Part shown: positions 1-8,645 of the stretch, piece by piece
Layout: each line of letters opens with the position of its first letter
How positions within the stretch are numbered: the stretch's first letter is position 1
DNA from: Methylobacterium sp. Leaf117
GTDB lineage: Bacteria > Pseudomonadota > Alphaproteobacteria > Rhizobiales > Beijerinckiaceae
Length of the DNA: 64,000 nucleotides
Reading direction: 5' to 3'
Assembly (NCBI RefSeq): GCF_001422985.1
Contig: NZ_LMNL01000023.1
Coordinates: forward strand, 134,516-198,515
Position numbers and translations under genes: made by a program
Notes under the pieces: generated by a model
Databases searched by the model: none
Seen by the model: the letters and a program-made list of their open reading frames with translations, nothing else
Told to the model about the DNA's origin: nothing

Positions 1-1
1 C

Positions 2-679
2 CTCGGCATCAACCGGCGCTACCTTCACGATGAGGTGGTCGACCGCATGCGCGACCTGATCTGTTCGGGCGAGCTCGAACCGCGCGCCCGGATCAACGAG
101 AGCGAGTTGACCGAGCGCTTCGGCATCTCCCGCACGCCCCTGCGCGAGGCCATCAAGATCCTCGCCACCGAGGGCCTGCTGGAACTGCTGCCGAATCGCG
201 GCGCCCGGGTCGCCAGCCTGTCGCAATCCGAGATCGAGGAAATGATCGAGGTCATCGCCGGCCTCGAGGCAACCGCCGCCGATCTTGCCTGCCGCATCAT
301 CACCGATGTGGAGATCGACGGCATCTCCCGCGACCACGACGCCATGGTGACGGCCTGGAAGGCCGGCGAGGAGGGCGTCTACTTCGCCCTCAACCGGGCG
401 ATCCACGAGGGCATCATGCGGGCGAGCCGCAATGCCACCCTGGGGGGCATCTACGACAGCCTCTCGGGCCGCATCCAGCGCTCGCGCTACGCCGTGCACC
501 AGACGCCGGAGCAATGGGCGCAATCCGTCCGCGAGCACGAGCAGATGATCGCGCTGCTCCGCGCCCGGGACGGCGAGGCGCTGGCTCCGCTGATGCGCGC
601 CCATATCCGGGCCCGGACTCCGGTGATCGCCGAGAATTTCGGGACGGCAGGCCAGGACGCTTCCGGCACAACGGCCTGA
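2..679 (+). CDS. GntR-family transcriptional regulator (FCD type), 5' end outside window
   Basis: A one-component regulator of the GntR/FadR family that would bind a promoter as a dimer and release it on binding a metabolite. The reading frame is open to the first base of the window, so the start lies upstream; the first in-frame candidate inside is a GTG at 35, but residues before it already resemble the first helix of the winged HTH. The N-terminal winged HTH (motif SRTPLREAIKIL, then LLPNRGARV for the wing) is followed by an all-helical FCD ligand domain with scattered His/Asp residues that may bind a metal. It is convergent with the chemoreceptor gene. Its target is not visible. The family call is firm; the ligand is unknown. 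Confidence 0.9.
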   Translation, partial: LGINRRYLHDEVVDRMRDLICSGELEPRARINESELTERFGISRTPLREAIKILATEGLLELLPNRGARVASLSQSEIEEMIEVIAGLEATAADLACRIITDVEIDGISRDHDAMVTAWKAGEEGVYFALNRAIHEGIMRASRNATLGGIYDSLSGRIQRSRYAVHQTPEQWAQSVREHEQMIALLRARDGEALAPLMRAHIRARTPVIAENFGTAGQDASGTTA

Positions 680-691
680 GCCGGGCGCCGG

Positions 692-2368
692 TCAGGCCGC
701 CCGGACCGTCCCGAGGAAGCGTGCCAGTTCCTGCGCCAGATGCTCGGATTCGTGTGAGAGTTCGGAGGCCGACGCCAGGACCTGGGACGCGGCTGCGCCG
801 GTTTCCTCGGCCGCTCCGGCGACCCCGGTGATGTTCGTGGTGACCTCGCCGGTGCCGGTGGCTGCCTCGCCCACGTTGCGCACGATCTCCTGCGTCGCCG
901 CGCCCTGCTCCTCGACCGCCGCCGCGATCGAGGTCGCCACGGTGCTGATCTCGCGGATGCGGCTGCTGATGCCCTCGATCGCGGAGACGGCCTGACCGGT
1001 CGAACCCTGGATCCGGCCGATCTGCCCGCTGATCTCCTCGGTGGCCCGCGCGGTCTGGTTGGCGAGTTCCTTCACCTCCGCGGCGACCACGGCGAAGCCG
1101 CGACCCGCCTCACCGGCGCGGGCCGCCTCGATGGTGGCATTCAGCGCCAGCAGGTTGGTCTGGCCCGCGATGCTCGCGATCATCGCCACCACGTCGCCGA
1201 TCCGCGCGGCCGCGGCGCTCAGTTCCTGAACCTGCGTCGCGGTCTCGGCGGCCTCGTCCACCGCCCGCTGGGCGAGCTGGGTCGAGCCGTCGACCTGACG
1301 CCCGATCTCCTGCACGGAGGCTCCGAGTTCCTCGGCTGCCGCCGCCACCATGCCGACATTGGCCGCCGCCTGTTCCGCCGCCGCCGCCACCGTGGTGGAT
1401 TGCTGCGCCGTCGCGGAGGCGGTGCCGGCCATGCTCTGGGCCGTTCCGCGCAGCTGGCTCGCCGCCGCCGTCACCCGGCCGAGGATCCCGCCGACGGCGC
1501 CCTCGAACCCGTCGGCCATCTCACGCATCGCCGCCTTGCGCTGGGCTTCGGCGCCCGCCCGGGCGAGGCGGGTTTCATCCTCCAGAACCCGGCTGCGCAC
1601 GAGATTCGCCCGGAAGGTGTCAAGAGTGTCGGCCATGGCGCCGATCTCGTCGCGGCGGCCCACGCTGGGAATCTCGGTTTCGGCGTCGCCATCCGCGACG
1701 CGCCGCATGGCCGCCGTCATCGCGCCGAGCGGGCGGGTCACCCCCAGAAGGGTGTAGCCCATGGCGGCCAGCGCCATCAGGGCCGACAGCCCGAGCATGA
1801 TCTGGGTGACCCGCATCGCGCTGGCCTGTTCGGCACGCGCGGCCGCCTTGGCGGCTCCACCGACCTGGTCGTTGAAGGTGACCAGCTTGCGCAAGGCGCC
1901 CGAGGTCGCGAGATAGTCGGCGTTCATGGCACCGCGAAACAGCGTCAGGATCTCGTCGCGCCGGGCCGGGTCCATACCCTGAAGCCGGGTCCAATCCTGG
2001 CTCATCAACGCGAGTTTGCCGGTGACGTCCGCGTACAGCGCCCCCTCCTCGGGGGAACTCACCAGGGCCTGGTAGGCGGCCCGCTTCGCCTCCAACTCCT
2101 TGGCCAGACCGGCGGCCTGGGTGACGCTGTTGCCGCGCTCCTCGGCGGTCTCGGCCAGGACGTAGCGGAACTGCCAAAGGCGGATGCGCATCACCAAAGC
2201 ATTCATCGTGTGCGCGGAATCAACCGAGGGTAGAACGTTGTCGGACAGCACTGTGATGCGGTTGCCGATGGTGTCGAGCTTTGCCAGCGAGACGAGCCCT
2301 TGGCCCGTCGTGATGACCGTCAGCAGACCGAAGAGTCCGATCAGCGTCTTCTTGAGGGAGGGGCGCAT
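692..2368 (-). CDS. Methyl-accepting chemotaxis protein
   Basis: Membrane chemoreceptor of 558 residues. An N-terminal membrane helix (about 8-28) precedes a roughly 160-residue periplasmic helical region of the four-helix-bundle MCP type. A second membrane helix lies near 190-208, then a HAMP domain (about 210-262) and the long coiled-coil signalling domain. The signalling tip carries the conserved segment around [20 protein letters not shown], which contacts CheA and CheW. Ala-rich heptads around it hold probable methylation sites. No che genes are adjacent, so it probably feeds a chemosensory cluster elsewhere. The signal sensed cannot be read from the sequence. The ATG start is directly followed by a short basic segment and the first membrane helix. 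Confidence 0.93.
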   Translation of the reverse strand: MRPSLKKTLIGLFGLLTVITTGQGLVSLAKLDTIGNRITVLSDNVLPSVDSAHTMNALVMRIRLWQFRYVLAETAEERGNSVTQAAGLAKELEAKRAAYQALVSSPEEGALYADVTGKLALMSQDWTRLQGMDPARRDEILTLFRGAMNADYLATSGALRKLVTFNDQVGGAAKAAARAEQASAMRVTQIMLGLSALMALAAMGYTLLGVTRPLGAMTAAMRRVADGDAETEIPSVGRRDEIGAMADTLDTFRANLVRSRVLEDETRLARAGAEAQRKAAMREMADGFEGAVGGILGRVTAAASQLRGTAQSMAGTASATAQQSTTVAAAAEQAAANVGMVAAAAEELGASVQEIGRQVDGSTQLAQRAVDEAAETATQVQELSAAAARIGDVVAMIASIAGQTNLLALNATIEAARAGEAGRGFAVVAAEVKELANQTARATEEISGQIGRIQGSTGQAVSAIEGISSRIREISTVATSIAAAVEEQGAATQEIVRNVGEAATGTGEVTTNITGVAGAAEETGAAASQVLASASELSHESEHLAQELARFLGTVRAA

Positions 2369-2518
2369 GGCAAGGGTCCGAATAGCGGCAGGTCTGTCAG
2401 TGTCACCACACGGTTAGAATGACGCCCTTAAGAATGGCTTTCCGGAATCTTCTCGGATTCAACCTGTGGGATCAGAGTTGCGTGCCGCGACAAGGACTTG
2501 CGTAAAGCCCGGCGCTTG

Positions 2519-3175
2519 TCAGGCCGCGGCGTTGATCGAGCGCAGGCCGGCCACGAGGTCGGAGAAGCGGTCCCCCTGCACGATGACGTGGGCGCGCAAC
2601 CGGTCGGACGCGGCGGCCTCGTCACCCGATACGATCGCGGCGACGATGGCTTCGTGCTCGGCGAGCGATTGCCCGAGGCGGTTGCGGGCGCGGAGCTGGA
2701 GGCGTCGGAAGGGTGCGAGCCGCCGGTGCAGCTGGCGCGCCTGCTCCTCGAGAAAGCCGTTCCGGCAGGCCCGGTAGACCACCGTGTGGAAGACGTAGTT
2801 CTCGGCATAATACGTCTCGGGATCGCCGGCCGCCGCCGAGACGCCGCAGGCCGCCAGGGCAGCCTTCAGGGCCGCCTCGTCGTCCGGCACCAGACGCCGC
2901 GCCGCGAGGCGGCCGCACGAGGCCTCGATCTCCGCCATGGTTTCGAACATGGCGATCAGGAGCTGCGGATCCGGGGCGCTGACGATGGCGCCCCGCCGAG
3001 GCTTGATCTCCACGAGGCCGGTCATCGCCAGTTGCAGCAAGGCCTCGCGGATCGGCGTGCGCGACACCCCGAAGCGCTCCGCCAGCTCCGTCTCGTCGAG
3101 GCGTGCCCCGATGGACAGACGCCCATCCACGATCTCGGTTTCGATGGTGTGCCTGAGGCGACGCGATTGGTTCAT
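2519..3175 (-). CDS. GntR-family transcriptional regulator (FCD type)
   Basis: A GntR/FadR-type regulator of about 218 residues, divergent from the TRAP transporter operon and therefore its likely regulator. The winged HTH covers about residues 5-65 (ERFGVSRTPIREALLQL as recognition region, KPRRGAIV as wing). The FCD domain follows, with the pattern typical of this subfamily ending in SEDE/AAASDRLRAHV-like helices. I chose the ATG at 3175 because the product then begins just before the first DNA-binding helix; an ATG at 3202 and a GTG at 3211 are in frame upstream and possible. In this family the transported or catabolised substrate is usually the inducer. Substrate unknown. Confidence 0.88.
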   Translation of the reverse strand: MNQSRRLRHTIETEIVDGRLSIGARLDETELAERFGVSRTPIREALLQLAMTGLVEIKPRRGAIVSAPDPQLLIAMFETMAEIEASCGRLAARRLVPDDEAALKAALAACGVSAAAGDPETYYAENYVFHTVVYRACRNGFLEEQARQLHRRLAPFRRLQLRARNRLGQSLAEHEAIVAAIVSGDEAAASDRLRAHVIVQGDRFSDLVAGLRSINAAA

Positions 3176-3357
3176 GCGCGGAGATCCCAGTCCGGTTTTC
3201 ATCCTGCCCACTCACAACAATCAGGCGCGCTCCATTATTCATCTTCGTTGACAAAATATACAAGACGTCGTTTCATGTATAAAGAAGTGGCGGTGCAGTA
3301 TAAATGCTGCGCTGCAAAAAGGAGGCGGCCAGAGGCCTGCCCAGGGAGAGACTCGCC
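3176..3357. promoter_or_regulatory. Divergent promoter region between GntR regulator and TRAP operon
   Basis: A markedly AT-rich stretch (about 3230-3310) in an otherwise GC-rich region lies between the two divergent starts. It contains TTGACA at 3248-3253 followed by AAATATACAAG, plus two TATAAA-like words. The segment TTGTATATTTTGTC (read on the minus strand) resembles the TTGT...ACAA half-sites bound by FCD-type GntR proteins. A -35/-10 pair with normal spacing could not be assigned on the plus strand, so the exact promoters are unresolved. Confidence 0.45.
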
Positions 3358-4380
3358 ATGATGTTGACGCGCCGTGCCCTCGTCGCCGGCGGCCTCGCCG
3401 CCCCCGCCATCCTCTCGCTCGGCTCCCGCGCCCGGGCTGCCACCACCACCCTGAAGCTCTCGCACCAGTTTCCCGGCGGCACCATCGATGAGGGCGATTT
3501 CCGCGATCGTCTGTCGCGGAAGTTCGCCGCCCTGCTGGCCGAGCGCTCGAAGGGCGCCATCGAGGTGCAGGTCTATCCGGGCTCGTCCCTGATGAAGACC
3601 AACGCCCAGTTCGGCGCCATGCGGAAGGGCGCGCTCGACCTGTCGCTCTACCCGTCGCCCTATGCCGGCGGCGAAGTGGCGGAGATGAATATCGGCCTGA
3701 TGCCGGCGCTGGTGAGCTCCTACGAGCAGGCCATCGCCTGGAAGAAGGCGCCGGTCGGCCGGAAGATCACCGAGATCCTCGATTCCAAGGGCATCCTCCT
3801 CGTCTCCTGGGTCTGGCAATCGGGCGGCGTCGCCAGCCGCGAACGCCCGCTCTACACCCCGGCGGATGCCAAGGGCCTCAAGGTCCGCGGCGGATCGCGC
3901 GAGATGGACCTGATGATGAAGCAGGCCGGCGCCGCGACCCTGTCGATCCCCTCCAGTGAATCCTACGCCGCCATGCAGACCGGCGCCTGCGATGCGGTCA
4001 TCACCTCGTCCACCAGCCTGATCTCGTTCCGCCTGGAGGAACTGTCGAAGGCCCTGACCTCGGGCCGCGAGCGCTCCTACTGGTTCATGCTGGAGCCGCT
4101 GATGATGTCGAAAATCGCGTTCGAGCGCCTGCCCAAGGACCAGCAGGACCTCGTCATGGCGATCGGCGAGGAGCTCGAGCCCTTCGGGCAGGCCGGTGCC
4201 AAGGCGGACGACACCAAGGTCGAGGAGATCTTCGGCAAGGCCGGAGCCAAGGTGCAGAACCTCGACGAGAAGACGCTCGGCCAATGGCGCGACATCGCCC
4301 GCGAGACGGCCTGGAAGGACTTCGCGGGCAAGTCGGCGAACTGCGCCGAGCTCCTCAAGCTGGCGGAGCAGGTGTCGTGA
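3358..4380 (+). CDS. dctP: TRAP transporter solute-binding protein DctP
   Basis: Periplasmic binding component of a tripartite ATP-independent transporter, 340 residues. The start at ATG 3358 (a second ATG follows at 3361) is preceded by GGAGAG and gives a signal peptide with a twin-arginine-like start (TRRALVAGG) and cleavage after about ARA. The mature part has DctP features: KLSHQFPGG at the start, the ligand-contact region MKTNAQFGAMRKGALDLSLYP with its conserved Arg, and LKVRGGSREMDLMMKQAGA, holding the Arg that usually salt-bridges a carboxylate. The substrate is therefore probably an organic acid, but its identity is not determinable. It leads an operon: its TGA overlaps the next gene's GTG. 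Confidence 0.93.
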   Translation: MMLTRRALVAGGLAAPAILSLGSRARAATTTLKLSHQFPGGTIDEGDFRDRLSRKFAALLAERSKGAIEVQVYPGSSLMKTNAQFGAMRKGALDLSLYPSPYAGGEVAEMNIGLMPALVSSYEQAIAWKKAPVGRKITEILDSKGILLVSWVWQSGGVASRERPLYTPADAKGLKVRGGSREMDLMMKQAGAATLSIPSSESYAAMQTGACDAVITSSTSLISFRLEELSKALTSGRERSYWFMLEPLMMSKIAFERLPKDQQDLVMAIGEELEPFGQAGAKADDTKVEEIFGKAGAKVQNLDEKTLGQWRDIARETAWKDFAGKSANCAELLKLAEQVS

Positions 4381-5051
4381 GCCACGCCTTCGACGCGGCC
4401 TCGGCCGCTTCCGAGACCGCGTCGGTCGCCCCCGAGCCCCGGATTCCCGGCCTGCTCGGGCATCTCGACCGGGGCATGAAGGCGATCAACCGGGTGATCA
4501 TGCTGCTCGGCGGCATCGCCCTGGTCTGCGCCTGCCTCGTGCTCAGCTACAGCGTGGTGGTGCGTTACGCCCTGCACGAGCCCACCGACTGGCAGGACGA
4601 GATGGCGGTGTTCCTCATCGTGGGGGCCACCTTCTTCTCGGCCGCGGCCGTCCAGGCCAAACGCGGCCACGTGGCGATCGAGGCCTTGAGCGGGCTGCTC
4701 TCGCCGCGCGTGAACCGGGTCCGCCTGCTGGTGGCCGACCTCATCAGCATCGTGTTCGTCACCTTCTTTGCCTGGAAGAGCTGGAGCCTGCTGCACGAGG
4801 CCTGGGTCGACGGTCAGGTCTCGCAATCCTCCTGGGGGCCGCCCCTGTGGATTCCCTACGCGCTGATGGCTTTGGGCATGAGCTTCCTCGGCCTGCAATT
4901 CCTGCTGCAGATCATCGAGGCGCTGACCTACGGGCCGCGCGCCGCCGGCTGGGCCAACCCGAAGGTCGGCCTCGGCGCCGATCTCAACAAACCTTCTCTG
5001 AAGAACCCTTCCCTGAACAACTCTTCCCTCAAGACGGGCTCCCACCCATGA
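4377..5051 (+). CDS. dctQ: TRAP transporter small permease DctQ
   Basis: Four-helix small membrane subunit that partners DctM, 224 residues. I place the start at GTG 4377, which overlaps the dctP stop in a GTGA arrangement; longer upstream readings would run through dctP. A hydrophilic N-terminus of about 38 residues precedes helices near 40-62, 75-97, 118-140 and 158-182, with the DctQ hallmark DEMAVFLIVGATFFSAA. The C-terminus is unusual: after the last helix it ends in three five-residue repeats (KPSLK, NPSLN, NSSLK; bases 4989-5033) before the stop, so the tail looks like a small tandem expansion. The stop overlaps dctM (ATGA). Confidence 0.9.
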   Translation: MSHAFDAASAASETASVAPEPRIPGLLGHLDRGMKAINRVIMLLGGIALVCACLVLSYSVVVRYALHEPTDWQDEMAVFLIVGATFFSAAAVQAKRGHVAIEALSGLLSPRVNRVRLLVADLISIVFVTFFAWKSWSLLHEAWVDGQVSQSSWGPPLWIPYALMALGMSFLGLQFLLQIIEALTYGPRAAGWANPKVGLGADLNKPSLKNPSLNNSSLKTGSHP

Positions 5052-6400
5052 GCGTCGCCGCCATCGGCTTCCTGTATGCGGGCGCAACGCTGAGCGCGAT
5101 GCTCGCCGGCATCCCCATCGCCTTCGCCTTGGGCTTCGTCGCCCTGGCCTTCATGTATGTCTTCATGCCCGGCGCCTCCCTCGATACGGTGGCGCAGAAC
5201 GTCTACGAGGAGATGGCCTCCATCACCCTGCTGTCGATCCCGCTCTTCATCCTGAAGGGCGCCGCTATCGGCCGGAGCCGGGCGGGCCAGGATCTCTACT
5301 CCGCCATGCATGCCTGGATGCACCGCATCCCCGGGGGGCTCGGCATCGCCAACGTCTTCGCCTGCGCGCTCTTCGCCGCGATGGCGGGGTCCTCGCCCGC
5401 CACCTGCTCGGCCATCGGTTCGGCGGGCATCCCCGAGATGCGCAAGCGCGGCTACTCGCCGGGCTTCGCCGCCGGCATCATCGCGGCGGGCGGCACGCTC
5501 GGCATCCTGCTGCCGCCTTCCATCACCATGATCCTCTACGCGGTGGCCGCCGAGCAGTCGCTCGGGCGCCTGTTCCTCGCCGGCATCGGTCCGGGCCTGC
5601 TGCTGGTCGCCCTGTTCGCCACCTGGTCGGTCTATCGCTTCCGCGCGGAATATGCCGCCGCCAAGGACGCCTACGAGCGCCACGGAACCCCCTCGGCCAT
5701 TCTGGCGGAGGACACATACAGCATGCGCCAGCGCTTCTCGACGCTGCCGCGGGTGCTGCCCTTCGTGATCCTGCTCACCGGCGTGATGGTGGCGCTCTAC
5801 GGCGGCTACGCCACGCCCTCCGAAACCGCCGGCCTCGGCGGCCTGCTGGCGCTCGGCCTGATCGCCATCATCTACGGTGTCTGGCGCCCCCGGGACGTGA
5901 ACCCGATCCTCGCCGCGACCCTGCGGGAATCCACCATGCTGATGCTCATCATCGGCATGTCGCTCCTCTACGCCTACGTGATGAGCTACCTGCACATCTC
6001 GCAATCGGCCGCGAGCGCGATCGTGGCGATGCAGCTCTCGCCCTGGGTGCTGCTGGTGACGATCCTCGGCCTCGTGATCCTGCTCGGCTTCTTCCTGCCG
6101 CCGGTCTCGATCATCCTGATGACGGCGCCGATCATCCTGCCGCCGCTCAAGGCCGCCGGGTTCGACCTCGTCTGGTTCGGCGTCGTGATGACCATCACCA
6201 TGGAGATGGGCCTGATCCACCCGCCGGTGGGCCTCAACATCTTCGTCATCAAGAACATCGCCCCCGACATCCCGCTCAAGGACATCATCTGGGGCACGCT
6301 GCCCTTCGTGATCCTGATGGCCGTGGCGATCCTGATCCTCTGCCTCGTGCCCGGCATCGCCATGTGGCTGCCGAACTGGCTCCTGCCCACCACGCGGTGA
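5048..6400 (+). CDS. dctM: TRAP transporter large permease DctM
   Basis: The transport-catalysing subunit, 450 residues and about 12 membrane helices, using a sodium gradient. The ATG at 5048 overlaps the dctQ stop by four bases. Family signatures are visible: the segment AAMAGSSPATCSAIGSAGIPEMRKRGY, the paired re-entrant hairpin motif AAGGTLGILLPPS and, in the second half, LGFFLPPVSIILMTAPI with IHPPVGLN. The order dctP-dctQ-dctM with overlaps implies one mRNA and coupled translation. The stop codon is immediately followed by the 18-bp minisatellite. Confidence 0.95.
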   Translation: MSVAAIGFLYAGATLSAMLAGIPIAFALGFVALAFMYVFMPGASLDTVAQNVYEEMASITLLSIPLFILKGAAIGRSRAGQDLYSAMHAWMHRIPGGLGIANVFACALFAAMAGSSPATCSAIGSAGIPEMRKRGYSPGFAAGIIAAGGTLGILLPPSITMILYAVAAEQSLGRLFLAGIGPGLLLVALFATWSVYRFRAEYAAAKDAYERHGTPSAILAEDTYSMRQRFSTLPRVLPFVILLTGVMVALYGGYATPSETAGLGGLLALGLIAIIYGVWRPRDVNPILAATLRESTMLMLIIGMSLLYAYVMSYLHISQSAASAIVAMQLSPWVLLVTILGLVILLGFFLPPVSIILMTAPIILPPLKAAGFDLVWFGVVMTITMEMGLIHPPVGLNIFVIKNIAPDIPLKDIIWGTLPFVILMAVAILILCLVPGIAMWLPNWLLPTTR

Positions 6401-6508
6401 GGGCCGGCGCCGCGCAAAGGGCCGGCGCCGCGCAAAGGGCCGGCGCCGCGCAAAGGGCCGGCGCCGCGCAAAGGGCCGGCGCCGCGCAAAGGGCCGGCGC
6501 CGCGCAAG
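6401..6508. repeat. 18-bp tandem repeat (minisatellite), six copies
   Basis: Six head-to-tail copies of the 18-mer gggccggcgccgcgcaaa start at 6401, 6419, 6437, 6455, 6473 and 6491. The first five are identical and the last differs only in its final base. The array begins at the base after the dctM stop. The unit contains GCCGGC and GGCGCC palindromes, so adjacent copies can fold into many alternative hairpins. Perfect identity suggests recent expansion by slippage or unequal exchange. It could act as a terminator or mRNA-stabilising element for the TRAP operon. Confidence 0.97.
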
Positions 6509-6778
6509 CCGCGCCATCGTCGAATCGACCCGGCCCCGGATGGGGCGTGCGACAGGGGCAGCCCGTCGCGCGCCCCGCCCGGGGCCGATCCGTTTCCGGG
6601 GTGCGGGGAGGGGATCGGGGCGAGGCGGGGCCGAAATAGGGGGCGCCCGGCCCATCCTCCCATCCCTGGATCATCGGATCAGAGGAAAATGCGCGCCTTT
6701 AATCCTTTGAGCACGGGTTGTTAACGAAGCGGTAACCATACCGGGCATCAATGGTCTGGTAAGGAATCGCGAGAGCCC
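6509..6778. other. Intergenic region upstream of minC
   Basis: No gene is seen. The first half is a GC-rich continuation of the repeat. The second half (about 6680-6778) is richer in A/T (ttaatcctttgag, ttgttaacgaagcggtaacc) and probably carries the minCDE promoter; ggttgttaacgaagcggtaacc contains a loose GGTTR...YAACC dyad. An AAGGA at about 6762-6766 serves as a distant ribosome-binding site for the GTG at 6779. Confidence 0.4.
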
Positions 6779-7486
6779 GTGACTGACACAAGCCCTCCCC
6801 GCAGACCCGTTCAGCTTCGTGGCCGTGCCTTCAAGTCCTTGGTGCTGGCTCCGGAAACTCCGCTTCCGGATTGGTTCGCCGATCTGGACGAGGCGCTGAA
6901 ACGCTCGCCGACGCTGTTCGACGGGCGCGCCCTGATCCTCGACGTGGCGGCTCTGGAGCCCGCCGCGTCGGACCTCGACACCCTGCTGGCCGAACTCGGC
7001 AGCCGGCAGATCCGCATCCTCGGCATCGAGGGAACGCAGGTCTCCCTCCTCGGACCGGGGCGCCCGCCGCTGCTGGTCCAGGGGCGGCCCCTGAGCTCGA
7101 TCGAGGTTCCGGTCCAGGCCGAGCCGGAGGTGCCCGAGGCACCCCCGGAGCCGGCCACGACCTCCCTCACCATCGAGGGTTCGGTCCGGTCCGGGCAATC
7201 CATCGTCCACCCCACCGGCGACGTCACCGTGATGGGGTCGGTTTCTTCCGGCGCGGAGATCCTCGCCGGCGGCTCCATCCATGTCTACGGCGCGCTGCGC
7301 GGCCGGGCCATCGCCGGTGCCGCCCGCAACCCCCGCGCCCGCATCTGCTGCCGCAAGTTCGAGCCCGAGCTTCTCGGCATCGACCGCCTCGTCCGCACGG
7401 CCGAGGAGATGGGCAACCACCTGCGCGGCAAGCCCGTGCAAATCTGGCTCGATGGCGGCGCCATCAAATTCGCATCCTTGGATTGA
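6779..7486 (+). CDS. minC: Septum site-determining protein MinC
   Basis: Cell-division inhibitor of 235 residues that blocks FtsZ polymerisation away from midcell when recruited to the membrane by MinD. The start is GTG 6779. The N-terminal FtsZ-inhibitory domain (about 8-110) and the C-terminal beta-helix domain (about 130-230) are both present; the latter shows [34 protein letters not shown] and [13 protein letters not shown], typical of MinC from Hyphomicrobiales. A Pro/Glu-rich linker joins them. It is first in minC-minD-minE, 14 bases ahead of minD. A second minC lies at 26980-27696. Confidence 0.96.
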   Translation: MTDTSPPRRPVQLRGRAFKSLVLAPETPLPDWFADLDEALKRSPTLFDGRALILDVAALEPAASDLDTLLAELGSRQIRILGIEGTQVSLLGPGRPPLLVQGRPLSSIEVPVQAEPEVPEAPPEPATTSLTIEGSVRSGQSIVHPTGDVTVMGSVSSGAEILAGGSIHVYGALRGRAIAGAARNPRARICCRKFEPELLGIDRLVRTAEEMGNHLRGKPVQIWLDGGAIKFASLD

Positions 7487-7500
7487 GGGAGACAGCTCAT

Positions 7501-8316
7501 ATGGCCAAAGTTCTGGTCGTGACATCAGGCAAGGGCGGCGTCGGCAAGACGACGACGACGGCGGCCCTCGGCGCGGCGCTCGCGCAGGCCGGCAAGAGCG
7601 TGGCGGTGGTCGATTTCGACGTCGGCCTGCGCAACCTCGATCTCGTGATGGGCGCCGAGCGCCGGGTCGTCTACGACCTCATCAACGTGGTCAACGGCGA
7701 CGCCAAGCTCAACCAGGCGCTCATCCGCGACAAGCGGCTGGAGAAGCTCCACCTCCTCCCCGCCTCGCAGACCCGCGACAAGGATGCGCTCACCGACGAG
7801 GGCGTCGCCCGCGTCATGGACGAGCTGCGCGAAAAGTTCGACTGGGTGATCTGCGACTCCCCGGCCGGCATCGAGCGCGGCGCCACGCTGGCCATGCGCC
7901 ACGCCGACGTCGCCGTGGTGGTGACCAACCCCGAGGTCTCCTCGGTGCGCGATTCCGACCGGATCATCGGCCTGCTCGACTCCAAGACCCTCAAGGCCGA
8001 GCGCGGCGAGACCATGGAGAAGCATCTGATCCTCACCCGCTACGACCCTGCCCGGGCCGATCGCGGCGACATGCTCAAGATCGAGGACGTGCTCGAGATC
8101 CTCTCGATCCCGCTGCTGGCCATCATCCCGGAGAGCATGGAAGTGCTGCGCGCCTCCAATGTCGGCTGCCCGGTGACCCTGAACAACCCGCTCTGCGCCC
8201 CGGCCCGCGCCTACACCGACGCCGTGCGCCGCCTCAACGGCGATGCGGTCCCGATGTCGGTCCCCACCGACAAGAAGTCCTTCCTCGACAAACTCTTCAC
8301 CCGGAGGGCAGCATGA
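7501..8316 (+). CDS. minD: Septum site-determining ATPase MinD
   Basis: Membrane-cycling ATPase of 271 residues that recruits MinC and is released by MinE. The deviant Walker A motif KGGVGKTTT (residues 11-19) has the signature Lys11 and the P-loop Lys16. The switch I/Walker B region [12 protein letters not shown] and the later [14 protein letters not shown] are intact. The C-terminus ([14 protein letters not shown]) forms the short amphipathic membrane-targeting helix. ATG 7501 follows GGGAGA at a good distance. The stop overlaps minE by four bases (ATGA), which keeps the MinD:MinE ratio coupled. Confidence 0.98.
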   Translation: MAKVLVVTSGKGGVGKTTTTAALGAALAQAGKSVAVVDFDVGLRNLDLVMGAERRVVYDLINVVNGDAKLNQALIRDKRLEKLHLLPASQTRDKDALTDEGVARVMDELREKFDWVICDSPAGIERGATLAMRHADVAVVVTNPEVSSVRDSDRIIGLLDSKTLKAERGETMEKHLILTRYDPARADRGDMLKIEDVLEILSIPLLAIIPESMEVLRASNVGCPVTLNNPLCAPARAYTDAVRRLNGDAVPMSVPTDKKSFLDKLFTRRAA

Positions 8317-8612
8317 GCCTCCTCAACATGTTCAACCGGCGCGGCTCGGCGCCGGTCGCCCGCGACCGCCTGCAACTCATCCTCGCCCATGAACGGGCGG
8401 GGGTCGGCGGCTCCGATCTCGTGATGGTGCTGCGCGAGGAAATCCTCGCGGTCATCGCCAAGCACGTCGAGGTCAACAGCGACAAGGTCCAGATCCGCCT
8501 CGACCGCGGCCAGGACATGTCGACCCTCGACATCGACATCGAGCTGCCGCTCACGGCCGTCGCCAAGGCCGGTCCCGCAAAGGTCAAGGCGGCGAAACTC
8601 GCCGCCGCATGA
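8313..8612 (+). CDS. minE: Cell division topological specificity factor MinE
   Basis: 99-residue activator of MinD ATPase that drives Min oscillation. The N-terminus [20 protein letters not shown] is the membrane-binding segment followed by the MinD-contact strand ([10 protein letters not shown]); the C-terminal half, including [21 protein letters not shown], is the dimerising topological-specificity domain. A short Lys/Ala tail ([16 protein letters not shown]) extends past the usual end. Translationally coupled to minD. Confidence 0.96.
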   Translation: MSLLNMFNRRGSAPVARDRLQLILAHERAGVGGSDLVMVLREEILAVIAKHVEVNSDKVQIRLDRGQDMSTLDIDIELPLTAVAKAGPAKVKAAKLAAA

Positions 8613-8645
8613 CCCTCCGCGCAAGCATCCCGGCCGGCACAGCCG

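Noticed and set aside
3248..3283. Sigma-70-type promoter for the TRAP operon using TTGACA at 3248 and TATAAA at 3278
   Set aside because: The gap of 24 bases is too long for a -35/-10 pair, so the promoter was not assigned.
6285..6674. Open frames with RRPFA- or APALCA-type repeats over the dctM end
   Set aside because: They only translate the 18-bp repeat and the antisense of dctM; the unit length is a multiple of three, so every frame stays open.
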